DNA of 64,000 nucleotides from Blautia faecis (lineage in GTDB: Bacteria > Bacillota > Clostridia > Lachnospirales > Lachnospiraceae). Location: positions 17,193 through 81,192 of the forward strand of contig NZ_JAJCIA010000019.1 of NCBI RefSeq assembly GCF_020554845.1, given 5' to 3'. Within the stretch, counting starts at the first letter, position 1. Each line of letters opens with the position of its first letter. The notes beneath the pieces were generated by a model. That model was not told the DNA's origin. It made no database searches and saw only the letters and a list, made by a program, of their open reading frames with translations. Shown one piece after another: positions 35,541 through 44,327 of the stretch. The translations under genes were made by a program, and so were the position numbers.

Positions 35541-36884
35541 GTGATCAATATGAAGAAAATCGTGAAGAACACAACCGTAGTGGCATTAAGTGGCGTAATG
35601 GCAATTGGAATGCTTTCCGGATGTGGAAGTAAGTCTATAGATGGAGAGAAAACCGTTGCGACTGTAGATGGCACAGACATTCCTATGGGTGTTGTAAGTC
35701 TGTATGCACGTGAGTCACAGGCACAGACCGTTGCCATGTATAAGAGCTTTATGGGAAGTGCAGGAAATATCTGGAGCCAGGTAGTAGATGAGGATGCTGG
35801 TACTACGTACGGTGAGCAGGCTGTAGGACAGTTCCTGGAGCAGGTTGAGCTGATGTACATCATGAAGGAGAAGGCAGCAGACTATGGCGTTGAGGTTACT
35901 TCTGATGATGAGACTGCTATTGCAGATGCAGCAGCACAGTTTATGCAGGACAATGACGAGGACACTCTGAAGGAGCTTGCTGTTTCCGAAGATCAGGTTA
36001 AGACTCTTCTGGAGCTTGAGACTTATCGTCAGAGAATTTACGATCCGATCCGCAACGAGGCTGAGGTTAACATAACGGATGAGGAGGCACAGCAGTCTTC
36101 TTTCAGCTATGTAAGTATTTCCATCAGTGGAGATGACCTTACCGATGATGATATTGCTACCCGCAAGGAGCAGGCACAGGAGATCCTGGATAAGATGAAA
36201 GAGGATCCGACAGCAGACATGGGCGAGACAGCCAAGGCTGTTGATGATACTTACAGCGGACTGACCGGAACTATTTTCACAAATGACAGTGATGATGAGG
36301 ATATTTCCAATTCTTATGATGACGCTGTTGTAGAAGCGCTGAGAACTCTGAAGGATGGAGAGGTTTACGACGAGCTGGTTGAGACTGATAGCAGCGTATA
36401 TGTACTTCGGATGGACAAAGTAAAAGACGAGGATGCAACCGCTTCCAAGAAAGAGTCCCTTGAGAACACCAAGCGCAGCGAATACTATTCCGAGACAACT
36501 CAGAAATGGCTGGATGATGCTGATATTACTGTAAATGATAAGGTGCTTTCTACTTTGACAATTACAGATGAGCACAGCTTTACAATTAAGGAGACTACAG
36601 CGGATACAAGTGAAGATGCAGCAGCTGATACAACAGATGCTACCGAGGATACTACTTCTGAGGATGCCGAGGCAGCAGATGAGGACGAGGATGCTGATAC
36701 TGCTGAGACAGATGCTGCAAAGAGCGACAGCGCAGAGGAAGCTGATACCACAGACAGCGCTGACAGTACAGACGAGACTGCAGAAGAGGACAGTGCAGAC
36801 AGCAAGGCCGAGGACAGCAGCGAGAGCGCTGATTCTGAGGAGAACGCAGAGGATACTGCAGAAGAGACAACTGAGGAGAACTAA
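35541..36884 (+). CDS. PrsA/SurA-like foldase lipoprotein with acidic tail
   Basis: 447 residues from GTG 35541, chosen because AAAGGG lies 6 nt before it; ATG 35550 gives the same mature protein. Signal peptide with lipobox MLSGC (Cys28). A SurA-N-like helical part (TVATVDGTDIPMGVVSLYAR) and a degenerate parvulin-like region (about 165-300) suggest an extracellular folding helper; no clear PPIase active-site motif is visible. Residues about 350-447 are almost only Asp, Glu, Ala, Thr and Ser. Confidence 0.78.
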   Translation: MINMKKIVKNTTVVALSGVMAIGMLSGCGSKSIDGEKTVATVDGTDIPMGVVSLYARESQAQTVAMYKSFMGSAGNIWSQVVDEDAGTTYGEQAVGQFLEQVELMYIMKEKAADYGVEVTSDDETAIADAAAQFMQDNDEDTLKELAVSEDQVKTLLELETYRQRIYDPIRNEAEVNITDEEAQQSSFSYVSISISGDDLTDDDIATRKEQAQEILDKMKEDPTADMGETAKAVDDTYSGLTGTIFTNDSDDEDISNSYDDAVVEALRTLKDGEVYDELVETDSSVYVLRMDKVKDEDATASKKESLENTKRSEYYSETTQKWLDDADITVNDKVLSTLTITDEHSFTIKETTADTSEDAAADTTDATEDTTSEDAEAADEDEDADTAETDAAKSDSAEEADTTDSADSTDETAEEDSADSKAEDSSESADSEENAEDTAEETTEEN

Positions 36885-36975
36885 AAGTGAGATAAAGATC
36901 GAAACTTGTTGTATCGTATGTATTGCAAAATGTTTTCTGAAAGAATTGAGATTATATAAAGTGGAGAAAATGATA

Positions 36976-37011
36976 AAAGAGCCTGCCTGGGGTGATTCGG
37001 GCGGGCCCTTT
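36976..37011 (+). terminator. Terminator after the foldase gene
   Basis: AAAGAGCCTGCC / GGCGGGCCCTTT, 12-position stem with one mismatch and one G-U. Confidence 0.7.
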
Positions 37012-37124
37012 GTCTATACAAAGTAAAATACTTATGAAAAAAGCTTTTCGCTACAAAGTAAGGTTTCAGAAAATGCAGGTACAGCAGATTGAACATGTGG
37101 ATAACAATTACACAGGGGGACAAC

Positions 37125-38126
37125 ATGAAAAAGATACTTCTTATTGCAACCGGGGGAACCATTGCTTCCAAATATACAGCAGAGGGGCTGGCACCGCAGA
37201 TTTCCGCAGATGAGCTGTTGGAATATATTCCTGAAGCCCGGGAATTCTGCACCATTGATACCGTTCAGCCTTTTGCCCTGGACAGTACCAATGTGTGTGC
37301 AGACCATTGGCTGAAGCTGGCCAGACTGATCGAATCCAAATATGAATTTTATGATGGCTTTGTGCTTTGCCATGGAACGGACACTATGGCATATACAGCT
37401 GCTGCTTTGTCTTATCTGATCCAGAATAACCGCAGACCTATCGTGATTACCGGTGCCCAGAAACCTATTGACCTGGCAATTACAGATGCACGTTCCAATC
37501 TTCTGGACAGTCTCCGCTTTGCCTCTCACGACCGCGCTCATGGAATTTCCATTGTGTTTGGGGGAAAAGTGATCGCAGGAACCAGAGCAAAGAAGGAATT
37601 TTCCAAAAGTTACAATGCCTTTTCCAGTATTAATTATCCGGATATTGCATCCATTCACGATCAGAAGATTATTTTTTATATTGATGACAAAGACCAGTCC
37701 ACCAAGCCACTGGTGTTTTATCATGAGATGAATCAGAAGATTTTTCTGCTCAAATTGATTCCGGGGATTGACGGGAAAGTATTGGATGCTCTTTTTCCCT
37801 CTTATTCCGGACTGATCATTGAATCCTTCGGCGTAGGCGGTCTGCCTCATTACGAAAATGATAATTTTATAGATGCGATCGCGCATTGGATTGAAGCTGG
37901 CAAGCCTGTGTGCATGGCGACCCAGGTTACCCATGAGGGAAGCGACATGGAAGTTTATCAGGTTGGAAAGGTCATCAAGGAACGGTTCCCGGTGCTGGAG
38001 TCGTATGATATGACGCTGGAGGCGTCTGTGACGAAAATGATGTGGGCGCTGGGACAGACACGGGATATGGAGAAGTTTAAGGAGTTATTTTATACGACCA
38101 TTAATCATGATTTATTGTTCCTGTAA
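37125..38126 (+). CDS. ansA: L-asparaginase
   Basis: 333 residues from ATG 37125 (GGGGG site 8 nt upstream). First catalytic Thr in LIATGGTIAS (Thr11), second in LCHGTDTMAYTAAALSYL with the Thr-Asp pair and, further on, Lys in TGAQKPI. No signal peptide, so it is a cytoplasmic type I-like enzyme converting asparagine to aspartate and ammonia. Flanked by terminator and its own spacing, so it is likely a single-gene unit. Confidence 0.92.
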   Translation: MKKILLIATGGTIASKYTAEGLAPQISADELLEYIPEAREFCTIDTVQPFALDSTNVCADHWLKLARLIESKYEFYDGFVLCHGTDTMAYTAAALSYLIQNNRRPIVITGAQKPIDLAITDARSNLLDSLRFASHDRAHGISIVFGGKVIAGTRAKKEFSKSYNAFSSINYPDIASIHDQKIIFYIDDKDQSTKPLVFYHEMNQKIFLLKLIPGIDGKVLDALFPSYSGLIIESFGVGGLPHYENDNFIDAIAHWIEAGKPVCMATQVTHEGSDMEVYQVGKVIKERFPVLESYDMTLEASVTKMMWALGQTRDMEKFKELFYTTINHDLLFL

Positions 38127-38305
38127 GTAAGTCTTGAAATTTTCTGGAGTGTTAAGCTAAAATAAAAAAGCTGAAATCATAGAGCTGATAATACTTTCAG
38201 AGAATCTTTATGAATGGAGAGCAAGGCAACAGACTCAAATTCATATCAGAGATGGGATATCGGTTTTGAAAACATATTTTCTGGAATACTGGAGGACATA
38301 TATAA

Positions 38306-39463
38306 ATGAACAAAAAAGAAATTTCTGAAATCAAGAAACAGCTGACACCAGCCAACTGCAACATTACCAGAATTTGTGGATGCTATGTGGATGCTGAAAA
38401 GAATAAAAAAACAGAACTGAAAGAAGCATTCCTTTCCCTTTCGGAGGAAGAAATGTTCAAATATTTTGAAATATTCAAGAAAACCCTTTCTGGTACTCTT
38501 GGAAAGAACCTGATGAATATGGAATTCCCACTGGCAGAGGAAAAAGAGGGCGGCAAACACGAATTTCTCATGAAGCTCCGCGCCAGTAAACTGAAGGATG
38601 ACGCTTTAATCGAGAGCTTTTATGACAAAATTATTGAAAATTACGATTATCCGGAAAATTACTACATAATCCTGGTACACGCTGTGTACGATATCCCGGG
38701 AAGAACTTCAGATGGAATCGATATGGATGATGCTTCTGAAGAGATTTATGAGCACCTTCTTTGCAGTATCTGTCCAGTGAAGCTGTCTAAGGCAGGTCTT
38801 TGCTACAATGCGGAGGCAAATTTGATCCAGGACCGTATCCGTGACTGGATCGTGGAAATGCCAGAGAACGGCTTCCTTTTCCCGTTATTTAATGACAGAA
38901 GCACAGACATCCACGGCATGCTCTACTATTCTAAGAATGCAGAGCAGCTTCACGATATTTTTGTGGATGAAGTGTTTGGCTGTACTGCTCCGCTTTCTGC
39001 AGGCGGACAGCGTGATTCTTTCAACATGCTGGTGGAGGAAACCCTTGGTGACGACTGCCAGTATGACACCGTTATTGGAATCCATGAGAAATTGAACGAG
39101 ATCATTGAAGCACAGAAAGATTCCCCAGACCCGGTTGTGCTCACTCAGTCTGAGGTGAAACGTCTCTTTGAGGACTGCGGTGTAGAAGACGAGAAACTGG
39201 AAACTTTTGATAACCAGTATGAGGCTGTAGCCGGTGAAAAAGCCACCATGGTAGCCTCTAATATTACCAATACCCGTAAATTCGAGATCAAAACTCCGGA
39301 TGTAGTGATCCATGTTGAACCAGATAAAGTGGAACTGGTGGAGACCAGGATCATTGACGGCCGCAAGTGTCTGGTGATTCCTATGGAAGACGTAGAGATC
39401 AACGGAATCCGTGTGCGGATGGGCGGGGAGAGCAGTGAGGAATCCGAGGAAGAGTTTGAGTAA
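38306..39463 (+). CDS. DUF4317-family protein
   Basis: 385 residues. The start MNKKEISEIKKQLTPANCNITRICGCYVDAEK is the characteristic N-terminus of DUF4317, a family common in Lachnospiraceae with no known function. The protein is acidic and soluble, with a central segment LLCSICPVKLSKAGLCYN holding three cysteines and an acidic C-terminus (GGESSEESEEEFE). GGAGG precedes the start. Confidence 0.88.
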   Translation: MNKKEISEIKKQLTPANCNITRICGCYVDAEKNKKTELKEAFLSLSEEEMFKYFEIFKKTLSGTLGKNLMNMEFPLAEEKEGGKHEFLMKLRASKLKDDALIESFYDKIIENYDYPENYYIILVHAVYDIPGRTSDGIDMDDASEEIYEHLLCSICPVKLSKAGLCYNAEANLIQDRIRDWIVEMPENGFLFPLFNDRSTDIHGMLYYSKNAEQLHDIFVDEVFGCTAPLSAGGQRDSFNMLVEETLGDDCQYDTVIGIHEKLNEIIEAQKDSPDPVVLTQSEVKRLFEDCGVEDEKLETFDNQYEAVAGEKATMVASNITNTRKFEIKTPDVVIHVEPDKVELVETRIIDGRKCLVIPMEDVEINGIRVRMGGESSEESEEEFE

Positions 39464-39551
39464 TATTCTTGGTTGTGATAAAATTTTTTTGCCGAATATG
39501 AAATATAAAAGGCTTGTTGTAAAAGAAATAGTTGTAAAACAAATAGTTTTA

Positions 39552-39598
39552 AAACAGGAAGGATGCAATTCTTGGCGAGTTGCATCCTTCCTGTTTTT
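39552..39598 (+). terminator. Terminator after the DUF4317 gene
   Basis: Perfect 17-bp stem (AAACAGGAAGGATGCAA and its complement) with an 11-nt loop, then a T run. It is symmetric enough to work on both strands. Confidence 0.92.
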
Positions 39599-39695
39599 GC
39601 CTGGATGAGGGTTTCATAATGGGGGCATGCAAATTGTGGGAATGATTTTGGGGCGTAATCTGGAATTAAGAATATCAGAAGTAAAACCTAAATAA

Positions 39696-39772
39696 TTCTA
39701 CGATTGTAGAAAAAGTGATTGACATTTAATTTCTACAGATGTAGTATATAACCGACTTCTACAAAAGTAGAA
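39696..39772 (+). promoter_or_regulatory. Promoter with three CTAC-N4-GTAG operators
   Basis: Three dyads: TTCTACGATTGTAGAA (39696-39711), TTCTACAGATGTAG (39731-39744) and TTCTACAAAAGTAGAA (39757-39772). They lie upstream of, inside and downstream of a promoter with TTGACA (39719-39724) and TAGTAT (39742-39747). The pattern resembles sites of BlaI/MecI/CopY winged-helix repressors. No such repressor gene is in the window. Confidence 0.7.
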
Positions 39773-39791
39773 AATGAAAGGGGATTTTACT

Positions 39792-40547
39792 ATGAAAATG
39801 AAACTGGTTAAAATGATAGCACTTATGGCGGCGGTGACATTAAGTGGTTGTTCAGCTGGAACTTTAGAAAATACCGGAAATTCTGCCTCTGATTCTGCTG
39901 CAAATATAGTATCTTCAAATAAAAAGGCTTCTTCATCCACGAAGAGATCAAATACTGTAAGTTCCATTGGTACGGCAGGTAATACTGCAAGTGGTGCAGC
40001 AGGTAATACCGCAAATAGCACAGCAGGTAATACTACAGGTGGCGCGGCAGGGAATACCACAGCCAGTACAGCAGGTAATACCACAGGTGGTGCGGCAGGG
40101 AATACCACAGCCAGTATAGCAGGTAATGCCACAGCTGGTACGACAAGTAATACCACAACTGCCACAACAGATGCTACATCCGATATTCTTTCCACCACAA
40201 CAATCACCCTGTATGATAGTGATGGAAATACAGTTTCTGTAGAAAGAACAATTTATAAAAATTATGACTGCGAATATGTAGATGCTGACGGTATGGAATA
40301 CAGCACCGATGACGATGTTTATTTTACAGATGAAAATGGAAAGACCTACCAGTCCTTAAATGACAGTACCCATTATTTTGGTGCCGAGTTAGAGCAGCAT
40401 GTATTACAGGATGCCAATGGAAACGGTGTGACAGTTACAGAAACAACTAATGGAGATTATTACTATATGGATGATAATGGCACTGGTTATATTGACAACG
40501 GCGACGGAACCTGGACGGATGAGAATGGGAATAGTTATACAGAATAA
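39792..40547 (+). CDS. Repeat-containing lipoprotein of unknown function
   Basis: 251 residues from ATG 39792 (AAAGGGG site; the ATG at 39774 overlaps it). Lipobox TLSGC with Cys20, then a Ser-rich stretch and about nine octad-like repeats of the form AGNTTGGA / AGNTTAST (residues about 61-120), which would form an extended low-complexity stalk. The C-terminal 110 residues contain DSDGNTVSV, DENGKTYQS, DANGNGVTV, DDNGTGYID and DENGNSYTE, short Asp/Asn/Gly beta-hairpin units that could bind calcium or wall polymers. Expression is probably inducible through the three upstream operators. Confidence 0.75.
   Translation: MKMKLVKMIALMAAVTLSGCSAGTLENTGNSASDSAANIVSSNKKASSSTKRSNTVSSIGTAGNTASGAAGNTANSTAGNTTGGAAGNTTASTAGNTTGGAAGNTTASIAGNATAGTTSNTTTATTDATSDILSTTTITLYDSDGNTVSVERTIYKNYDCEYVDADGMEYSTDDDVYFTDENGKTYQSLNDSTHYFGAELEQHVLQDANGNGVTVTETTNGDYYYMDDNGTGYIDNGDGTWTDENGNSYTE
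39973..40150 (+). repeat. 24-nt tandem repeat array inside the lipoprotein gene
   Basis: Repeated GCAGGTAATACC/ACAGGTGGTGCG-type units (for example GCAGGGAATACCACAGCCAG twice). Unit size is a multiple of three, so copy-number change keeps the frame. Confidence 0.75.
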
Positions 40548-40769
40548 GAGGAGGGATGCGGCTGAAAGCTTTTTTCAAAAAGGTGTCAGGCTGTGTACCA
40601 TTCTCGGGCTATAGAAATGTGGTGTTTGGCTTTTTTAGTCATACACCCTTTTTTCGTATTAAAGACTGGCAAAAATCCTCAGTGGAATAAATCGCAGTGC
40701 TGTGTTAATATAGAAGAAAATTGTTATTGTTTATTGGTAACGCAAAATCGCAGAAAGGACGGCTGTCTT

Positions 40770-41942
40770 ATGGGAAGCTACCTGAATCCGGGGAATAATA
40801 AATTCAAAAGAGCGGTGAATTCGGATATTTACGTGGATAAAACAGGATTAATAAAATATACAAATAGTATTGTCGATACGCTGCAGTCCTGTGTATGTGT
40901 CAGCAGACCAAGGCGTTTTGGAAAGTCTATGGCAGCAGATATGCTTACGGCTTATTACAGTAAGGGCTGTGATTCCAGAGAACTCTTTTCCGGTTTGGAA
41001 ATTGCCAAGGATGAAAGCTTTGAGGAACATTTGAATAAATACGATACCATTTTTCTGAACATGCAGGAATTTTTGAGCAGAAGTTCAAATGTGAAGGAAT
41101 TGTTGGAGAGAGTAGAAGGCAAAGTAATCCGCGAATTGAAGAAACAGTACCCTGAGGTGGAATTATATGACGAAAATGATCTGGCGGAAACTATGCAGGA
41201 TATTTTTGCAGAAAGTGAGTGCCCTTTTATAGTTATTATTGACGAGTGGGATTGTATTTTCCGGGAGTTCAAACATGATAAGGCTGCGCAGGAGATTTAC
41301 CTTGATTTTCTGCGTGATCTGCTTAAGGATAAAGAATACATTTATCTTGCCTATATGACGGGAATTTTGCCAATAAAGAAATACGGAACCCACAGTGCAC
41401 TGAATATGTTCGATGAATTTTCAATGATTGATCCGGGCCCCTTGGCTGAATATGTAGGTTTTACAGAAAAAGAAGTAGAAGCACTTTGCCAGAAGTATCA
41501 GATGGATATTAATGAGATCAAAAACTGGTATGATGGTTATTCTTTTGAAGAAGTAGAATCTGTATACAGCCCGAAGTCGGTTGTGAGCTGCATGCGCCTT
41601 GGAAAACTGGGAAATTATTGGAATCAGACAGAGACTTTTGAGGCATTGCAGATTTATATTGATATGAATTTTGAAGGACTCCGGGATGATGTTCTGAGAA
41701 TGATTGCAGGAGAAGCAGTACCAGTAAATACAGGAATTTTTACCAACGATATGATAACTTTCAGAATTAAAGATGATGTGTTGACATTGTTGATTCATTT
41801 GGGGTATCTGGGGTATCATTATGCAGAAAAGACTGTTTTCATTCCAAATAATGATATTCGCTTAAAATTTATCTGTGCATTTTTAGATATATATGTAAAA
41901 GCTAGTTTGAAAATACAATACAGAAAAGAGGAATCCATATGA
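40770..41942 (+). CDS. AAA-ATPase-like protein (DUF1703 group), C-terminally truncated
   Basis: 390 residues from ATG 40770. The AAA_9-type ATPase domain is complete in outline: NSDIYVDKTGLI, Walker A-like RPRRFGKSM, Walker B-like FIVIIDEWDCIF, then YMTGILPIKKYG and WYDGYSF. Relatives of about 530-580 residues continue into a PD-(D/E)XK nuclease domain; here the protein stops shortly after TVFIPNNDIRLKF, and its last codons (QYRKEESI) overlap the ribosome site and start of the LysR gene. The nuclease half is missing, so this is probably a non-functional remnant created by a deletion or insertion that joined it to lysR. Confidence 0.75.
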   Translation: MGSYLNPGNNKFKRAVNSDIYVDKTGLIKYTNSIVDTLQSCVCVSRPRRFGKSMAADMLTAYYSKGCDSRELFSGLEIAKDESFEEHLNKYDTIFLNMQEFLSRSSNVKELLERVEGKVIRELKKQYPEVELYDENDLAETMQDIFAESECPFIVIIDEWDCIFREFKHDKAAQEIYLDFLRDLLKDKEYIYLAYMTGILPIKKYGTHSALNMFDEFSMIDPGPLAEYVGFTEKEVEALCQKYQMDINEIKNWYDGYSFEEVESVYSPKSVVSCMRLGKLGNYWNQTETFEALQIYIDMNFEGLRDDVLRMIAGEAVPVNTGIFTNDMITFRIKDDVLTLLIHLGYLGYHYAEKTVFIPNNDIRLKFICAFLDIYVKASLKIQYRKEESI

Positions 41943-42850
41943 CTCTGGCACAACTTCGTTACGCGATTACGGTGGCGAATTCCAATTCTATGAATGAAGC
42001 TGCCCGGAATCTTTTTATATCACAGCCAAGCTTATCTTCGGCAATCCGTGAACTGGAGGAGGAAATCGGTATAGAACTTTTCCGCAGGACAAACCGTGGA
42101 ATTTCCGTCACCCCAGAGGGAGAGGAATTCCTGGGCTACGCCCGCCAGGTGGTAGAGCAATACGAACTGATCGAATCCAAATACGTTTCCAAAGAACATA
42201 CCAAGAAGAAATTCAGTGTTTCCATGCAGCACTACACCTTCGCAGTAAATGCCTTCGTGGAAATGGTGAAGCAGTTCGGAATGGACGAATACGAATTCGC
42301 CGTCCACGAAACCCGCACCTACGACATCATCACCGATGTAAAAGACTTCAAAAGCGAGATCGGCATCCTTTACCTGAACGACTTCAACCACAAAGTCCTG
42401 GAGAAACTTTTTCACGAATTCAACCTGGAATTCCACCCAATCCTGGAGTGCAGCATCTACGTCTACATGTGGAAAGGCCATCCCCTTGCTGACCGCTACC
42501 TGATCACCCTGGAAGACCTTCGCGAATACCCTTGCCTCTCCTTCGAGCAAGGCACCTACAACTCCTTCTACTTCGCCGAAGAAGTCCTGAGCACCTACGA
42601 ATACAAACGCCTCATCAAAGCCAACGACCGTGCCACCCTCCTGAACCTAATGGTAGGTCTCAACGGCTACACTCTCTGCTCCGGAATCATCTGCGAAGAA
42701 CTAAACGGCTCCGACTACTGCGCCGTGAAGCTAGACTCCGACGAGGTCATGACCATCGGCTACCTTGCAAGAAAAGGAACCACGATTAGCAAGTTAGGAC
42801 AGAAGTACCTGGAAGAAATTGCCAAATACAAAGACAAAGCATTACGATAA
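41939..42850 (+). CDS. LysR-family transcriptional regulator
   Basis: 303 residues. Winged helix-turn-helix at residues 1-60 (TLAQLRYAITVANSNSMNEA, ISQPSLSSAIRELEEEIG), linker helix, then a substrate-binding-like effector domain from about 90. GAGG stands before the ATG, which overlaps the truncated ATPase gene. The next genes downstream, after a structured repeat, are metNIQ, so control of methionine uptake is a reasonable guess. From about nt 42180 onward codons become markedly C-ending, unlike the first 80 codons. Confidence 0.9.
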   Translation: MTLAQLRYAITVANSNSMNEAARNLFISQPSLSSAIRELEEEIGIELFRRTNRGISVTPEGEEFLGYARQVVEQYELIESKYVSKEHTKKKFSVSMQHYTFAVNAFVEMVKQFGMDEYEFAVHETRTYDIITDVKDFKSEIGILYLNDFNHKVLEKLFHEFNLEFHPILECSIYVYMWKGHPLADRYLITLEDLREYPCLSFEQGTYNSFYFAEEVLSTYEYKRLIKANDRATLLNLMVGLNGYTLCSGIICEELNGSDYCAVKLDSDEVMTIGYLARKGTTISKLGQKYLEEIAKYKDKALR

Positions 42851-43002
42851 TCCACACACTTACATAAACTTCCATTTGGAACTAAAGCTGAACCTACCCC
42901 CCCACTACACCCACCCCCCCCACTTTCAGTTTGGGCGGAAACAGCGCAGCGCCTTCCCGCCCAAACGTCCGCTTCGCTCAACTGTTCACCAACCAGTACA
43001 CA
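42851..43002. other. Gene-free stretch left of repeat copy A
   Basis: Holds C-rich tracts (42896-42921) and a 10-bp hairpin GTTTGGGCGG / CCGCCCAAAC (42929-42938 with 42957-42966) that may end lysR transcription. No gene seen. Confidence 0.6.
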
Positions 43003-43180
43003 GCCAGTGGGGGAGGGATAAATCTAAGCGAGCCATTTAAGGAGCGCCCTTAGTGGCGGTGAGATCCATGACTTACGGAGACTTATGCGAGAGGGCTCTC
43101 CCGAGCGCATTAGTCGCAGTTAGTCATTAGCTCACCAGAACGTTGCGACGGCGAGCGTGATTTATCCCTCCCCCGCTGGC
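43003..43180 (+). repeat. Structured ~178-nt repeat, copy A
   Basis: Closing arms: 43003-43024 and 43159-43180 (22 bp, one G-U). Inside, GGTGAG (43058-43063) pairs with CTCACC (43131-43136), ATGACT (43068-43073) with AGTCAT (43122-43127), and ATGCG (43085-43089) with CGCAT (43106-43110). Conserved with copies B and C: GCGAGCCATTT near the left end, CTTACGGAGACTTA, GGCTCTCC, TTAGTCGCAGTTAG, and GCGTCC just after the right arm. CCAACCAG lies just before the left arm. Confidence 0.88.
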
Positions 43181-43230
43181 GTCCACTTTAGCTATAGCCT
43201 TACCCTATAACTAGCCCAAACTTTTAAGAA

Positions 43231-43260
43231 TTAACACTTTTACTCCAATTGTGTTATAGT
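43231..43260 (+). promoter_or_regulatory. Promoter of metNIQ
   Basis: TTAACA, 18-bp spacer, TATAGT. Only about 40 nt separate it from the metN start, too short for a SAM riboswitch. Confidence 0.55.
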
Positions 43261-43305
43261 AACCATATCGACGATGAAACACCACTTAAAGGAAAGAGGA
43301 AAGAC

Positions 43306-44325
43306 ATGTCTTCAATATTAATCCAAGATGTGAGCAAAACCTTCGAAACCAAAGACGGTTCCGTACAAGCCCTGAAACACGTAAGCCTCTCCATTGAAAC
43401 CGGAGACATCTACGGAATCATCGGAATGTCCGGTGCAGGAAAAAGTACCCTGGTACGATGTATGAACTTTCTGGAAGTACCATCCGAAGGAAAAGTATTA
43501 ATAGACGGAAAATCCCTCAGCGAATTTTCCCCAAAAGAACTCCGCAAAGAGCGAGAGAAAATAGGAATGATTTTCCAGCATTTTAACCTGCTCATGCAGA
43601 AAAACGTACTGGAAAACGTCTGCTTCCCACTGTACATCCAGGGGAAGAAAAAAGCCGAAGCAAGAGCAAAAGCCCTGGAGCTTCTGGAAATCGTAGGACT
43701 GGCAGACAGAGCGAAAGCATATCCCGCACAGCTCTCCGGTGGACAGAAACAAAGAGTGGCAATCGCCAGAGCCCTGGCCTCCGATCCACAGATACTGCTC
43801 TGTGACGAAGCCACAAGCGCTCTGGATCCCCAGACCACATCCTCCATACTTGAACTTTTGCAGGACATCAATCAGAAATTCGGAATCACCATTGTGATCA
43901 TTACCCACCAGATGTCAGTTGTCCGTGAGATTTGTACTCATGTGGCAATTATGAAAGACGGTGAAGTAAAAGAACAAGGCCTTGTAGAAGAAATCTTCAG
44001 CCACCCGAAATCACAGGTAGCCAAAGAACTGATTAGCAAGGATTCTGGAAACGACGTAGAAAGCAAAAAGCTTACCCAGTCAGAAATCCAGGACGGCGAA
44101 ATCGTTCGAATCGTATTCTCTGAGAACTCCGCATTCGAACCAGTAATCGCAAACCTTATATTAACCTTCCACGAACCTGTAAACATTCTGAAGGCAAACA
44201 CCAAAAACGTAGGCGGTGTAGCCAAAGGAGAAATGATCCTCCAGTTCATGAGTGACAGTACCAATGTACCGGAGATGAAGAAATTCCTTACAGAACGTGG
44301 ACTTGAGATAGGGGAGGCGAACTGA
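43306..44325 (+). CDS. metN: Methionine ABC transporter ATPase
   Basis: 339 residues from ATG 43306 (AAAGAGGAAAG site). Walker A GMSGAGKST (40-48), signature LSGGQKQRVAIARAL, Walker B LLCDEATSALD, H loop ITHQMS, and a C-terminal NIL domain (about 265-339), which in MetN binds methionine and shuts down transport. It heads metNIQ; two nt separate its stop from metI. Confidence 0.95.
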   Translation: MSSILIQDVSKTFETKDGSVQALKHVSLSIETGDIYGIIGMSGAGKSTLVRCMNFLEVPSEGKVLIDGKSLSEFSPKELRKEREKIGMIFQHFNLLMQKNVLENVCFPLYIQGKKKAEARAKALELLEIVGLADRAKAYPAQLSGGQKQRVAIARALASDPQILLCDEATSALDPQTTSSILELLQDINQKFGITIVIITHQMSVVREICTHVAIMKDGEVKEQGLVEEIFSHPKSQVAKELISKDSGNDVESKKLTQSEIQDGEIVRIVFSENSAFEPVIANLILTFHEPVNILKANTKNVGGVAKGEMILQFMSDSTNVPEMKKFLTERGLEIGEAN

Positions 44326-44327
44326 TT

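Noticed and set aside
39973..40150. Second tandem array, considered as CRISPR or intergenic repeat
   Set aside because: 24-nt units without spacers, within the lipoprotein reading frame.
43003..43180. Repeat copy A considered as an integron attC site
   Set aside because: No GTTRRRY/RYYYAAC core pair at the ends, no integrase or cassettes near, and the arms differ between copies.
43261..43305. SAM riboswitch before metN
   Set aside because: Only about 40 nt separate promoter and start codon, and no S-box motifs are seen.
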